Positions 16,718 to 24,203 of a stretch of 44,337 nt of DNA are shown piece by piece; the first letter of the stretch is position 1; every line of letters begins with the position of its first letter. Position numbers and translations under genes: made by a program. Origin of the DNA: JADFQT01 sp965216025 (GTDB lineage Bacteria; Chloroflexota; Dehalococcoidia; Lucifugimonadales; UBA3495); the NCBI GenBank assembly GCA_965216025.1, contig CBDCEX010000005.1:1-44337 (forward strand). The letters are read 5' to 3'. Below the pieces are notes generated by a model. The model was not told the origin of the DNA, searched no databases, and was given only the letters and a program-made list of their open reading frames with translations.

Positions 16718-17948
16718 GTAACTGTTCAGGATGAGGTGAATTGGCTCAAAGCCGTTGGAAAAACGCTGGCATAGCCGGGGGAGTTGTGGCATACCAGGGA
16801 GGTGGACACTGAACTACCTGAACGCGGCGAGTCGCGAAACTCTGCTGGAGATAATTGCCGGCCAGCGGGCAGTCATTGCCGATTTGCAAAGGCGGATTGG
16901 GGTTCTGGAATCCCGTCCCAACCGGCGCGGGTCGTCGGGGATGCCGGGTAATCAGCCGCACTCCAGCCGGCAAGCGCCGGAGAAAAAGGAGCCCAGAAAG
17001 CCGCGGCCATGGCTTCGCCCGCCAGCGCATGTTGCGGGTGGAGCATACGTGGCGGTCTGTCCCGACTGCGGGACTCACCTGAACGGCGGATGGGTACAGC
17101 GAAAAGTCATTGAGCTACCGGTGGCTCCGGTAGAAGGACCGAGGTGGTAGGCATCTGGGTATGCCAGCGGCGCCGGCTGCCCAAAGAGGCCCTGCATGGG
17201 CCAGCAGCGCCTGGGGGTCAATCTGGTAAGCCTGATGGTGACCCTGCGGGAGGAGGGACGGTTGGAATCATCCAATGGTACCTGGAGACCGTCCATCAGT
17301 TGCACCTGAGTGTTGGTGCCATCGTCCAGGCCGTCCATGGAGTAGCCCGTCAGGCTGATGGAGGTGCTCGAGCAACCGCCACACGAAACCGGCGTGGACC
17401 TTCAGCACTCCCAGCGGATACTTCCTGCGTCGGGGTCGGGAGGGGGTGGTGGATGGAGGTGCTGGATTCCTCCTTCAGCGGAGTGTTGGTCAGTGATTTC
17501 TACGCCGCCTATAACCACTACCCGGGCCTGAAGCAACGGTGCTGGGCTCATCTGCTGCCGGGATAATGACCTGAAAGGGTTGTGGTCGGTCTACACGGAG
17601 GCCAAGGCCTCGGTCCTTCCCCGAGCCCAGCCAGGCCATCGCACCCAGCTAATGCTGGAGGAGAAACTAATGGTCTTGGCGCGGCCTTTCCTTAAAGATC
17701 CCCTGGCGGTTCAGGCCAAGCTCTGCCGACGCATGGAACGGTTCATCAAGGAACTGTTTGTCTTCGTGTCGGACCCAGCCGTGCCCTCAGACAACAACGC
17801 CGCCGAGCGGAGCCTGCGGCATCTGGTAAAGTCGCAAGATCAGCGGCGGCACCCGCTGGACAGCAATCCCTCTTTGGCACCTGGCGGGCTAGAGGTCTCA
17901 ATCCCCTCCTGGAAGCCGGTTGGCTTCCCCTCAAATCTGAACACTTAC
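16718..17948 (+). mobile_element. IS66-family element (shortened) inside IS630 copy B
   Basis: Terminal repeats GTAACTGTTCAG (16718-16729) and, inverted, GTAAGTGTTCAG (17937-17948) begin with the GTAA typical of IS66. The flanks carry a perfect 8-base duplication, GCACCAAC, at 16710-16717 and 17949-17956, the length characteristic of this family. At 1231 bases it is shorter than usual IS66 elements, and no accessory tnpA/tnpB genes are seen. Confidence 0.9.
16755..17900 (+). pseudogene. IS66 TnpC transposase pseudogene
   Basis: Frame 1 (to 17150) shows the leucine-zipper-like start SRETLLEIIAGQRAVIADLQ, the linker RGSSGMPGNQPHSSRQAPEKK and the zinc finger CPDCGTHLNGGWVQR. After a frameshift near 17145, pieces such as LVSLMVTLREEGR, VHQLHLSVGAIVQAVH and SGVLVSDFYAAYNHYPGLKQRCWAHLL appear in other frames. 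The last (about 17475-17565) holds a catalytic Asp. A final piece (17640-17830, LMVLARPFLKDPLAVQAKLC and SDNNAAERSLRHLV) contains the third catalytic Glu. The segment between LLPG and the next piece is shortened, so the gene is both frameshifted and internally deleted. Confidence 0.85.
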
Positions 17949-19038
17949 GCACCAACACCTCGTGAGCGGGAGCGTTGGCATGGGCTATGGTTGTTGGCCC
18001 AAGGGTGGTCGGCGATCCAAGTGGCTGAGGCTTTGGAGAGAGAGAGCCTCATACCATTGGAAACTGGCTGGCCAACTTTCGCCGAGCCGGGGCCCAGGGT
18101 TTGGTCTTTGAACAGACTGGGGGTTCCCCCCGTCTTGAGCCGGGGTGAACAGAACCAACTGAAGTCTGCGGTGCAAAATCCGCCTGGGGAGGCGGGAATT
18201 GAATTGTCCAACTGGAATTGGAAAGTAGTGAGGCAATTTCTCAAGAGGAGCTTTGATCTGGGGCTGAGTCGGAGCAGTTGCTTGAACTACCTCCACCGGT
18301 TGGGCTTCGTGCTGAAGCGACCCAAAAAACACCTCCTGAAAGCCAAGGATGAAGAGCGGAAAGCTTTCGTGCTCCAGTACAGCCAAATCCGAGAGGAGGC
18401 CCAAGAGAGTGGGGCCAAGATCTTCTTCGTGGACGAAGCCCACTTTCGGGCCGATGCCGACCTGAGGGGCAAATGGGTGTTGCGAGGTCAGCCTGCTTTG
18501 GTGGGCTCCACCAGTCCCCAGTGGGGAGAGAAGGCCAACTACTACTCGGGAGTTTGTCTGGAGACTGGGGAGTAGAAGCCATGGAGATAGCTGGAAACAG
18601 CACTGCCGAGACCTCCACCGCCTTTTTACAGCAGCTAAGAGAAAACCATCCTGGACCTCTGGTAGTGATTTGGGACAATGGGCCAGCCCACCGAGGTGAA
18701 GCGATTCGCAGCCATCTGGCCACTCCTGACTTGCATCTGAGGTTGGTGGCCTTACCGGCCTACAGCCCAGACTTCAATGCCGACGAAGCCGTCTGGGACT
18801 GGGCCAGGGAAGAGGTCACGGCCAACGAATGCCTGGGAACAAAAGCCCAAGTCCAAGAGAAGATGTATGTATTCTTCGGCGGGCTAGCTCACCGTAAGGA
18901 TGAAGTGAAACATCGCTGCCGAACCCTTTTACAAGCCCGAGCCGACGCACTGATGATGAAAACTGCCACGCCTTTGCCATCGCTCCAAAATGTAGTTCCC
19001 ACCTTGGCTTTGGTTTAGTCACTCTGAGCACTTTAGGG

Positions 19039-20055
19039 ATGGAGGTAACAGTTTCGCCCATGGCCGATAGCCCTTACCGACCCCGCACTGACGAAGGCAA
19101 CTCGGCTGGCCGGGAAGGTAACAGCCGCAACCCGTCCGACCCCGGCGGGCGTCCTTACATTGCCTGTCGAGACCTCTTCAAGATCTTCAAGCCCGCCGAT
19201 CTGGAAGTGGTCGCCCTACGGGGGCTGGACCTGGATGTGCAGCCCGGCGAGCTGATGGCTATAGTCGGCGCCAGCGGCAGTGGCAAGACCACCCTGCTCA
19301 ACATACTGGCCGGCCTGGAAAGACCATCGGCCGGGCAGGTTAACGTGGGAGACCGGGACCTGCTGAATATTTCGGACCGCGAGTTGGTCTTGTACCGCCG
19401 GTCCGAGGTGGGGTTCGTTTGGCAGACCACGGCCAGGAATCTGGTACCCTATCTATCGGTGCAGGACAACATCGAGTTGCCCATGGCCATCGCCGGAGTC
19501 TCCTCCAGAGAAAGGCGCGGGCGCAGTATGGAGCTGCTGGCGGCGCTGGATATGGAGGACAAAGTGAGCCGGGCGCCGGGCCAACTGTCTGGCGGAGAGC
19601 AGCAGAGAGTAGCCATCGCCGTGGCGCTGGCCAACCGTCCCCCTCTCCTGCTGGCGGACGAACCCACCGGCGAATTGGATACTCAAATGGCGGAAGATGT
19701 TTTTCGCATGTTGGGCGAAATGAACCGGGTCTTCGGCGTCACCGTGGTTATTGTGACCCACTTCGCCGGTGTGGCCCACTTCGTGGACCGGGTGGTTCAC
19801 ATACGGGACGGTCGAATCAGCGCCGAAAGCTACTTGCAAGCCTCCTTCCAGCGCTCCGGCTCCTCTACCGAGCAAGAATACCTGGTTGTTGACCGAGTGG
19901 GTAGACTACAACTGCCAAGAGAATACCTGGAACAGATAGAGTTGGGAGGATTGGCAACGGTGGACCTGGAGGACGGCCAAATCACCATCAAGCCGGCCCG
20001 GCGGCAGGCCCCCGACCACCGGGAAGATGGCGAAGGACGCCAGTCTGATCGATAA
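19039..20055 (+). CDS. ABC transporter ATPase 1 (LolD/MacB type, extended C-terminus)
   Basis: In this 338-residue ATPase the nucleotide-binding domain spans about 40-265. Walker A is VGASGSGKTTLLN (about 76-88), the Q-loop VWQTTARNLVPYLS, the signature LSGGEQQRVAIAVAL (from 183), Walker B LLLADEPTGELD (from 204) and the switch histidine VTHFAG. A C-terminal extension of about 70 residues after the domain (EQEYLVVDRVGRLQLPREYL) is not part of the core fold and could be regulatory. It would power the FtsX-like permeases at 9544 and 12973. It begins 21 bases after the IS630 end, so its original promoter or read-through from the permeases may be cut off. ATG 19060 is an alternative start. Confidence 0.87.
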   Translation: MEVTVSPMADSPYRPRTDEGNSAGREGNSRNPSDPGGRPYIACRDLFKIFKPADLEVVALRGLDLDVQPGELMAIVGASGSGKTTLLNILAGLERPSAGQVNVGDRDLLNISDRELVLYRRSEVGFVWQTTARNLVPYLSVQDNIELPMAIAGVSSRERRGRSMELLAALDMEDKVSRAPGQLSGGEQQRVAIAVALANRPPLLLADEPTGELDTQMAEDVFRMLGEMNRVFGVTVVIVTHFAGVAHFVDRVVHIRDGRISAESYLQASFQRSGSSTEQEYLVVDRVGRLQLPREYLEQIELGGLATVDLEDGQITIKPARRQAPDHREDGEGRQSDR

Positions 20056-20155
20056 CCCGGAGCGATAATTCGGGGCGAGGTTTTGTCCGCCCAGCCCGCT
20101 GCCCTGGTCCGAATCGGGTTTTTCGACTAATCGGGATTCAAGTAGGACAATCTGA

Positions 20156-20890
20156 ATGCAAACAAGGCAGCCAGCCTCCGGAGACTACGAGACAGGCAGA
20201 GTATCTCGCCCAGAACCAGCCATTATCAGCACCGAAAATCTTAGCCGCTCTTTCGGCTGGGGCGACGGGGCGGTAACCGCCGTCGATGACGTCAATCTGG
20301 CTGTCTCCACCGGCGAGTTCCTCTCCCTGGTCGGCCGTTCCGGCTCGGGTAAAACCACGCTGCTCAACCTGATGGCGGGACTGGACCAGCCCACCGGCGG
20401 TAAGGTCTGGTTTCATGGGAAGCACCTGGGGTCCTTCTCGGAATCGGAAATGGTGCAGCTCAGGCGTCGTAACATCGGTTTCATTTTCCAGTCCTTCGGT
20501 CTGATTCCCCTGCTCTCCGCCCATGAAAACGTAGAGCTTCCCCTACACATCAGCGGCGTTCCCTGGCGGGAAAGGAGACGGCGAGCTGGGGAGGTCTTGG
20601 AGCTGGTCGGCCTGAGCGGCCGGGCCAACCACCGGCCCTACGAGCTTTCCGGCGGGGAGCAGCAGCGAGTGGCCATCGCCCGAGCCCTGGCTTCCAACCC
20701 CGAGGTGCTGTTCGCCGACGAGCCCACCGGAGAGTTGGACACCGCCACGGGAATATCCATCGCCAACATTTTGAGAGATGTGGCCCGGGACCAGGGAGTT
20801 ACGGTAATAGTGGCAACCCACGACCTGGCTCTTTCCGGCATGAGCGACCGGGTGCTCCAGATGGTAGACGGAGCGGTTCTCCAGCGATAA
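20156..20890 (+). CDS. ABC transporter ATPase 2 (LolD/MacB type)
   Basis: This 244-residue protein consists of the nucleotide-binding domain only. Walker A is LVGRSGSGKTTLLNLMAGL (about 61-79), the Q-loop FIFQSFGLIPLLSAHENV, the signature LSGGEQQRVAIARALA, Walker B EVLFADEPTGELDTATG and the switch histidine ATHDLALSGMSD. The closest class is LolD/MacB/FtsE, the partners of FtsX-fold permeases. It lies 100 bases after ATPase 1, so two ATPases and two permeases give a stoichiometry for a hetero-complex or for two alternative complexes. A perfect hairpin follows the stop codon. Confidence 0.9.
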   Translation: MQTRQPASGDYETGRVSRPEPAIISTENLSRSFGWGDGAVTAVDDVNLAVSTGEFLSLVGRSGSGKTTLLNLMAGLDQPTGGKVWFHGKHLGSFSESEMVQLRRRNIGFIFQSFGLIPLLSAHENVELPLHISGVPWRERRRRAGEVLELVGLSGRANHRPYELSGGEQQRVAIARALASNPEVLFADEPTGELDTATGISIANILRDVARDQGVTVIVATHDLALSGMSDRVLQMVDGAVLQR

Positions 20891-20892
20891 GA

Positions 20893-20909
20893 AGCAGGTA
20901 GAACCTGCT
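20893..20909 (+). terminator. Hairpin after ATPase 2
   Basis: AGCAGGT-AGA-ACCTGCT is a perfect 7-pair stem three bases after the stop codon. No U-tract follows, so termination is only suggested. Confidence 0.45.
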
Positions 20910-20911
20910 CC

Positions 20912-20994
20912 TAAACCGGTACCAAGGTGAAAACTACATCTAGGTAAACCCATAGTGAAAGCAATCATGTAGGTTTCACTTTGGCTTTAGTTTA
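20912..20994. mobile_element. 83-base MITE derived from the IS630 B/C family
   Basis: It begins TAAACCGGTACCAAGGTGAA and ends, inverted, TAAACTAAAGCCAAAGTGAA. These match the IS630 copy B and C ends (TAAACCAAAGCCAAGGTG...). It is flanked by C and G, giving CTAG as the target. There is no coding capacity. It lies between the ABC operon and the rpsU promoter. Confidence 0.8.
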
Positions 20995-21051
20995 GTTGCC
21001 TTTTCCCGTATAGGCCGTTACCAAATTGGCTTTCCGGCGCAGCCGGTACGT

Positions 21052-21080
21052 TTGCTTCAGCCTGAGCCCTGTGTTAAATT
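21052..21080 (+). promoter_or_regulatory. Promoter of rpsU
   Basis: TTGCTT (21052-21057), a 17-base spacer and TAAATT (21075-21080) lie 40 bases before the rpsU start. The ribosome binding site AAAGGAGA is at 21108-21115. Confidence 0.6.
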
Positions 21081-21119
21081 AGCTAAAAGACAGTTACTCC
21101 GAAGTCGAAAGGAGAGCCC

Positions 21120-21305
21120 ATGGCCTACGTGACCCCTCGAGAGGGCGAAAGCCCGGAGAGCCTGGTTAACCGATTCCGAGCATCCGTGCAGCATGCCGGC
21201 ATCCTGCGGGAGATTAAGGACCGGCGCTTCTTCAAGTCCAAGGCGCAGAAGGAGCGGCTGGCAATGCAGCGGGCCGCCCGCCGGCGAAGACGCCAGCGCC
21301 GTTAG
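21120..21305 (+). CDS. rpsU: Small ribosomal subunit protein bS21
   Basis: This basic protein of 61 residues matches the length and pattern of bS21. VTPREGESPESLVNRFRASV is the first helix, and IKDRRFFKSKAQKERLAMQR followed by an arginine-rich tail is the RNA-binding C-terminus. It binds the 30S head/platform near the anti-Shine-Dalgarno helix and promotes initiation. A ribosome binding site and promoter are clear upstream. It is monocistronic, followed by a strong hairpin at 21338. Confidence 0.93.
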   Translation: MAYVTPREGESPESLVNRFRASVQHAGILREIKDRRFFKSKAQKERLAMQRAARRRRRQRR

Positions 21306-21337
21306 AACCCCCAATCTCCAGTAGACTTGCCTCATAA

Positions 21338-21377
21338 CACCACCGGAACCCCGCCACGGGGCCCGCGGGTAGTGGTG
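21338..21377 (+). terminator. Strong hairpin after rpsU
   Basis: CACCAC and GTGGTG enclose an inner stem CCCCG-CCA-CGGGG. The structure lies 33 bases after the rpsU stop and lacks a clear T-run. It could terminate rpsU or act as an RNA-stabilising structure. Confidence 0.4.
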
Positions 21378-21462
21378 GGAATTGGGCAGGAATAGCTTCC
21401 CGGCAGGTCGCCTTGCCGTATTACTGTTCCGAAGATGGGCTGGGTGCGTGACGTTTTTCGAA

Positions 21463-21491
21463 TTGACAGCTAGGTAAACCGGTGATAAATT
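21463..21491 (+). promoter_or_regulatory. Promoter of the FmdB-type gene
   Basis: TTGACA (21463-21468), a 17-base spacer and TAAATT (21486-21491) form a near-consensus promoter with the same -10 as rpsU. The coding start is 55 bases downstream. Confidence 0.72.
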
Positions 21492-21546
21492 GAGTAGCCT
21501 ATGACTGGCGCTAAACTAGTGCCCGACTACCCGTGGGAGGCCTGAT

Positions 21547-21900
21547 TTGCCCCGCTACGATTATCAATGTATGGGCTGCGGCCAGGAATTTGAGCTAACC
21601 CAGAGCTTCAGCGAGGCCGGTTCCGGCACCTGCCCCGAATGTTCGGGGGAAGGTCGCCGGGTTTTTCATGCCGTGCCCGTTATCTACAAAGGATCCGGCT
21701 TCTACACCACCGACTACGGTCGCCCCAAAAAGCCGGCGGATGACAAGGCCCAGGCAGAAGACAAGCCCAAGGAATCCAAAGAGAGTAAGGACACCAGCGA
21801 CAGCAAGGCCAGCAGCAAGTCCTCCGACAGCGCCGCCAGCGATAGCTCCAAGACCAAGTCCGAATCCGCACCCAAGGCTGCATCAGAAGCGGGTAACTGA
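21547..21900 (+). CDS. FmdB-family zinc ribbon protein
   Basis: This protein of 117 residues starts with TTG (21547), preceded by GGGAGG. Residues 1-45 are the FmdB/CxxC zinc ribbon: PRYDYQCMGCGQEFELTQSF then GTCPECSGEGRRVF, with two Cys pairs. The conserved YKGSGFYTTDYGR (about 48-60) follows. The remaining half is a low-complexity Lys/Ser/Asp-rich tail, probably disordered. The family is thought to act in regulation or metal/formamidase-linked functions, but its biochemical role is not established. It has its own promoter and precedes dtd. Confidence 0.87.
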   Translation: MPRYDYQCMGCGQEFELTQSFSEAGSGTCPECSGEGRRVFHAVPVIYKGSGFYTTDYGRPKKPADDKAQAEDKPKESKESKDTSDSKASSKSSDSAASDSSKTKSESAPKAASEAGN

Positions 21901-21992
21901 CCAGACTTCCTTCACTATTGGGCTACCAGGCCTGATGGGGCTACCAGCCGTTGGCCACCCCACGGGTATCTTCGGACTGGTTTTCTCCCTTA

Positions 21993-22457
21993 TTGAAAGC
22001 TCTAATTCAGCAAGTAACCCGCGCCTCCGTAACCGTAGCCGCCCAAGAAGTGGCGCGCATCGGGACGGGACTGGTCATCTTGTTGGGGGTTGCTAAAGCC
22101 GATACCGACGCCGACCCCCAATACCTAGTGGACAAGATAGCCAACCTCCGAATATTTCCCGACGACCGAAGCCATTTCAACCACTCCGCCCTGGAGACGG
22201 GAGCGGAGCTTCTGGTAGTGAGCCAGTTTACCTTGTGCGCCGACACCCGCAAGGGCCGGCGCCCGGATTTCAGCGACGCTGCTCCCCCGGCGGAGGCCGA
22301 GCGGCTTTATCAGCGGGCGGTAGACCTTTTCCGGGAGACTGGCTTGACCGTAGCCACCGGTGTCTTCCAAGAGCACATGCAGGTTTCGCTGCAAAACGAC
22401 GGGCCGGTGACCATCATGCTGGACAGCGCCGACCGGCACCGCTCTCGCCGCGGTTAG
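21993..22457 (+). CDS. dtd: D-aminoacyl-tRNA deacylase
   Basis: This protein of 154 residues matches DTD in length and motifs. It begins LKALIQQVTRASVTVAAQEV. The motif LLVVSQFTLCADTRKGRRPD (about 70-89) contains the SQxT element, and NDGPVTIMLDS near the C-terminus is the Gly-cisPro (GPVT) chiral-selection loop. The enzyme removes D-amino acids and glycine from mischarged tRNAs in the cytosol. The start is taken as TTG 21993, which gives family length; an upstream extension would add residues with no homology. It may be co-transcribed with the FmdB gene 92 bases upstream. It ends in a double hairpin shared with the convergent gene. Confidence 0.9.
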   Translation: MKALIQQVTRASVTVAAQEVARIGTGLVILLGVAKADTDADPQYLVDKIANLRIFPDDRSHFNHSALETGAELLVVSQFTLCADTRKGRRPDFSDAAPPAEAERLYQRAVDLFRETGLTVATGVFQEHMQVSLQNDGPVTIMLDSADRHRSRRG

Positions 22458-22516
22458 AGGGTTGTAAGGACCAGGTTTTCAAACCAGCCCTCAATAGGGT
22501 GTTCAAAAAACCAATG

Positions 22517-22580
22517 TCTCCCCCTTGCCAAGGGGGAGATTGAGATGGGGTCTCCTAACCTCCCCTCGGTAAGGGGAGGG
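22517..22580. terminator. Two tandem hairpins between convergent genes
   Basis: TCTCCCCCTTGCCAAGGGGGAGA (22517-22539, shown as one stem with loop GCC) and CCTCCCCTCGGTAAGGGGAGG (22559-22579) are near-perfect stems. They lie between dtd (plus) and the DinB-fold gene (minus) and belong to the dispersed CT/GA-rich palindrome class. They probably act as a bidirectional terminator. Confidence 0.5.
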
Positions 22581-22590
22581 CCTTATTAAC

Positions 22591-23295
22591 TTAGAGGGTG
22601 TACCAGCCCATGCCCTTGAAGAATCCTCGAATGTAGGCTATCTGGCCGCCGTGAGCTATGTTGTCCCAAGTCACCTGTCCCAGCGCGGCGGCAACGGTCC
22701 TAGAAGTCTGGCCGGAAAGCCATTGGCCGGGTTTTGCGCTACGCGAAGCAGACGTATTCAAGACTTATATGGCATGGTGGTGCATGTAATACGTTGCAAC
22801 ACCCACTATGCCATCGATAATCGACGTTAAGAAAACGCTGGCCTAGGGGGAATCGAGGTTTCCGGCCAGACTTCTAGGCTCCGGCCTGGGCAGGATCACT
22901 CGGCTCTCTTCCAGCTGCGCCTGGGTCAATGAAGAGACATATTCCCGGGTCGTCCTCTTCACGGCTTCGTAATATCCCAGTTGCGCCGAGCCTTGAGGAG
23001 GTTTCCAGGCCGCTACCTGCTCGGCGGTCCAACCCACGCCGCGCTCCTCGGGTTCGTCATTCATCCCGTACTTCTCATGCCAGCCCTCTATTGCCCAAAG
23101 CTGGGGCTGAGCCTGGAGCCTGGTGTGCACAAAGGTATCCAGAACCCGATTCATGTGCCAGAGAGTCCAGGCGATGGAGTTGCACTGGGGGTTAGGCTGG
23201 CGGGCCAGGGTGGCGTCGTCCAGCCCTTCCAAAGCAGTGTCAACCATAGTCCAGTTGCGTTCCAGGGCGGTCAACAATCCTTCTGCTGCTACCAC
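22591..23295 (-). pseudogene. DinB-fold protein gene interrupted by a MITE
   Basis: The minus strand encodes a DinB/YfiT four-helix protein in two pieces, 22877-23295 and 22591-22700. The N-terminal part (LLTALERNWTMVDTALEGLD; SIAWTLWHMNRVLDTF, with the first metal-ligand His) reads into the MITE and stops after PEPRSLAGNLDSP. The remainder after the MITE reads TVAAALGQVTWDNIAHGGQI then AYIRGFFKGMGWYTL and stop, the classic DinB C-terminus with the HGGQI metal-binding motif. Removing 22701-22876 and keeping one TA gives PEP-R-TVAAAL in frame, a protein of about 177 residues. The truncated product lacks the C-terminal metal ligand. GTG 23295 with AAGGA seven bases upstream is the preferred start. 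Confidence 0.88.
22701..22876 (+). mobile_element. MITE-like element, copy B, inside the DinB-fold gene
   Basis: It has perfect 18-base terminal inverted repeats, TAGAAGTCTGGCCGGAAA at both ends, including the TA duplication at a CCTAGG target. The 176-base element has no gene. Bases 22749-22876 equal, in reverse complement, 2644-2771 of copy A. The net insertion of 174 bases is a multiple of three but introduces a stop codon. Confidence 0.92.
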
Positions 23296-23376
23296 ATTCG
23301 TATCCTTATACAATTGTTATATGAAGAGGGCGTGTTTTGGGCCTGGTAGGGGCGCAGGCCGTGGGCCCCTATGGAA

Positions 23377-23925
23377 TCACTCCGGCAATTCGGGATCCAC
23401 ACCATCGGGCAGGTCTACCTCAAAGGCCAATAGAATCTGACCCACCAGCAGGTAGTGTCCGATTAAACCGGTTATTTCCACGGTCCTTTGAGTGCCAAAC
23501 TTATCCCTAACTGCGTTGAAGGTCGAGTCGCTAATCTTGTGGTTCTGGGTCAACTCTTTCACGTAGCGGACCAGCATTTCTTCGTCGCCGGTGAGACCGG
23601 CCGGGGCCGTCCCTTCGGCAATTGCCTTGATGGTAGCTTCGCTGACCCCGGCCTCTCGGGCCAGCCGGGCGTGGGCGGAAAACGCGTACTGGCACTTGAG
23701 CTCTCGGGACGCAGTGATGATTATCGTCTCTTTCAGGGCTTCCGGGAGGTCAAAATCGAATCGCACAAAGCTGCCGGTATGGGCCACCCGCGCCGCCAGG
23801 TCGGGACTCTGCAATAAGACACCGTAGGGCCCCCTGACGCTGCCCCGACTGTCGGCGATGGATTCGTAGAACTTCAGGTCTTCAGGCGTTAATTGATCCT
23901 TTTCCAGATTGGGTAATCGGGCCAT
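23377..23925 (-). CDS. Carboxymuconolactone decarboxylase-family protein
   Basis: This helical protein of 182 residues belongs to the CMD/AhpD fold family. KETIIITASRELKCQYAFSA followed by HARLAREAGVSEATIKAIAE (about 83-122) is the family core helix-turn-helix with a single Cys and the conserved His. AhpD's CxxC is absent, so a peroxidase-type thiol relay is unlikely. EMLVRYVKELTQNHKISD and TVEITGLIGHYLLVGQILLA are the later helices. The start is ATG 23925, with GAGGAGGCG directly upstream. Such proteins are common around aromatic and lactone degradation genes; the substrate here is unknown. It lies just upstream of the interrupted DinB-fold gene on the same strand. Confidence 0.83.
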   Translation of the reverse strand: MARLPNLEKDQLTPEDLKFYESIADSRGSVRGPYGVLLQSPDLAARVAHTGSFVRFDFDLPEALKETIIITASRELKCQYAFSAHARLAREAGVSEATIKAIAEGTAPAGLTGDEEMLVRYVKELTQNHKISDSTFNAVRDKFGTQRTVEITGLIGHYLLVGQILLAFEVDLPDGVDPELPE

Positions 23926-24026
23926 CGGCTCGCCTCCTCGTCTAAAATTAAGCGCTTGTCCCGCGACTAAGGGTGTGTTCAAAAAGGTTCTAGCCTTCTT
24001 GGTTCAAGGTGCATGAATGTCCTGGG

Positions 24027-24115
24027 CTTCCTCTCCCACAAGGGGAGAGGAGTGAGGTGAGGGGTATCACCCTCATCCCGACCTTCTCCCATCAAGGGAG
24101 AAGGTGCTCTGTCAC
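24027..24115. repeat. Dispersed CT/GA-rich palindromes
   Basis: TTCCTCTCCCACAAGGGGAGAGGAG and CCTTCTCCCATCAAGGGAGAAGG are adjacent hairpins joined by GTGAGGTGAGGGGTATCACC. They are of the same class as 16434-16517. They lie between the CMD-family gene and the nadC 3' end. Confidence 0.6.
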
Positions 24116-24203
24116 GATCTGCTGGAATAACCATTGGTTAATTCCAACGCGGACAAGACACCTGGCTTTTAAAACGCCACTCAAGGGCACCCTGGGAAAA
24201 CTG

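Larger units (their letters stand above)
16546..19017 (+). mobile_element. IS630-family element, copy B, carrying an IS66 insertion
   Basis: The terminal repeats are TAAACCAAAGCTAAGGTGAA at 16546 and, inverted, TAAACCAAAGCCAAGGTGGG at 19017. Both are flanked by the TA duplication within an original CTAG. Removing the inner IS66 and its 8-base duplication leaves 1233 bases, the same as copy C (1238 bases, at 30894) apart from tract-length changes. The element sits between the two permease genes and the two ATPase genes of the ABC cluster, in the same orientation. Confidence 0.9.
16638..19018 (+). pseudogene. IS630-family transposase (copy B), inactivated
   Basis: The N-terminal helix-turn-helix part starts at ATG 16638 (RDIAQLLERWQLDVGNLRES) and is cut at 16718 by IS66. 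It resumes at 17957 with PRERERWHGLWLLAQGW. An extra AG in a GA repeat near 18036-18047, relative to copy C, shifts the frame. The DDE domain then runs to 18575 (KIFFVDEAHFRADADLRGKW holds the first catalytic Asp). One lost base near 18570 causes another frameshift. The remainder (VVIWDNGPAHRG with the second Asp; SPDFNADEAVWDWAREEV with the final acidic residue) ends at the TAG in the terminal repeat. Three independent lesions make it non-functional. Confidence 0.85.

Noticed and set aside
16434..24115. CRISPR array from repeated CT/GA-rich motifs
   Set aside because: The motifs are palindromes at irregular distances, without regular spacers or cas genes.
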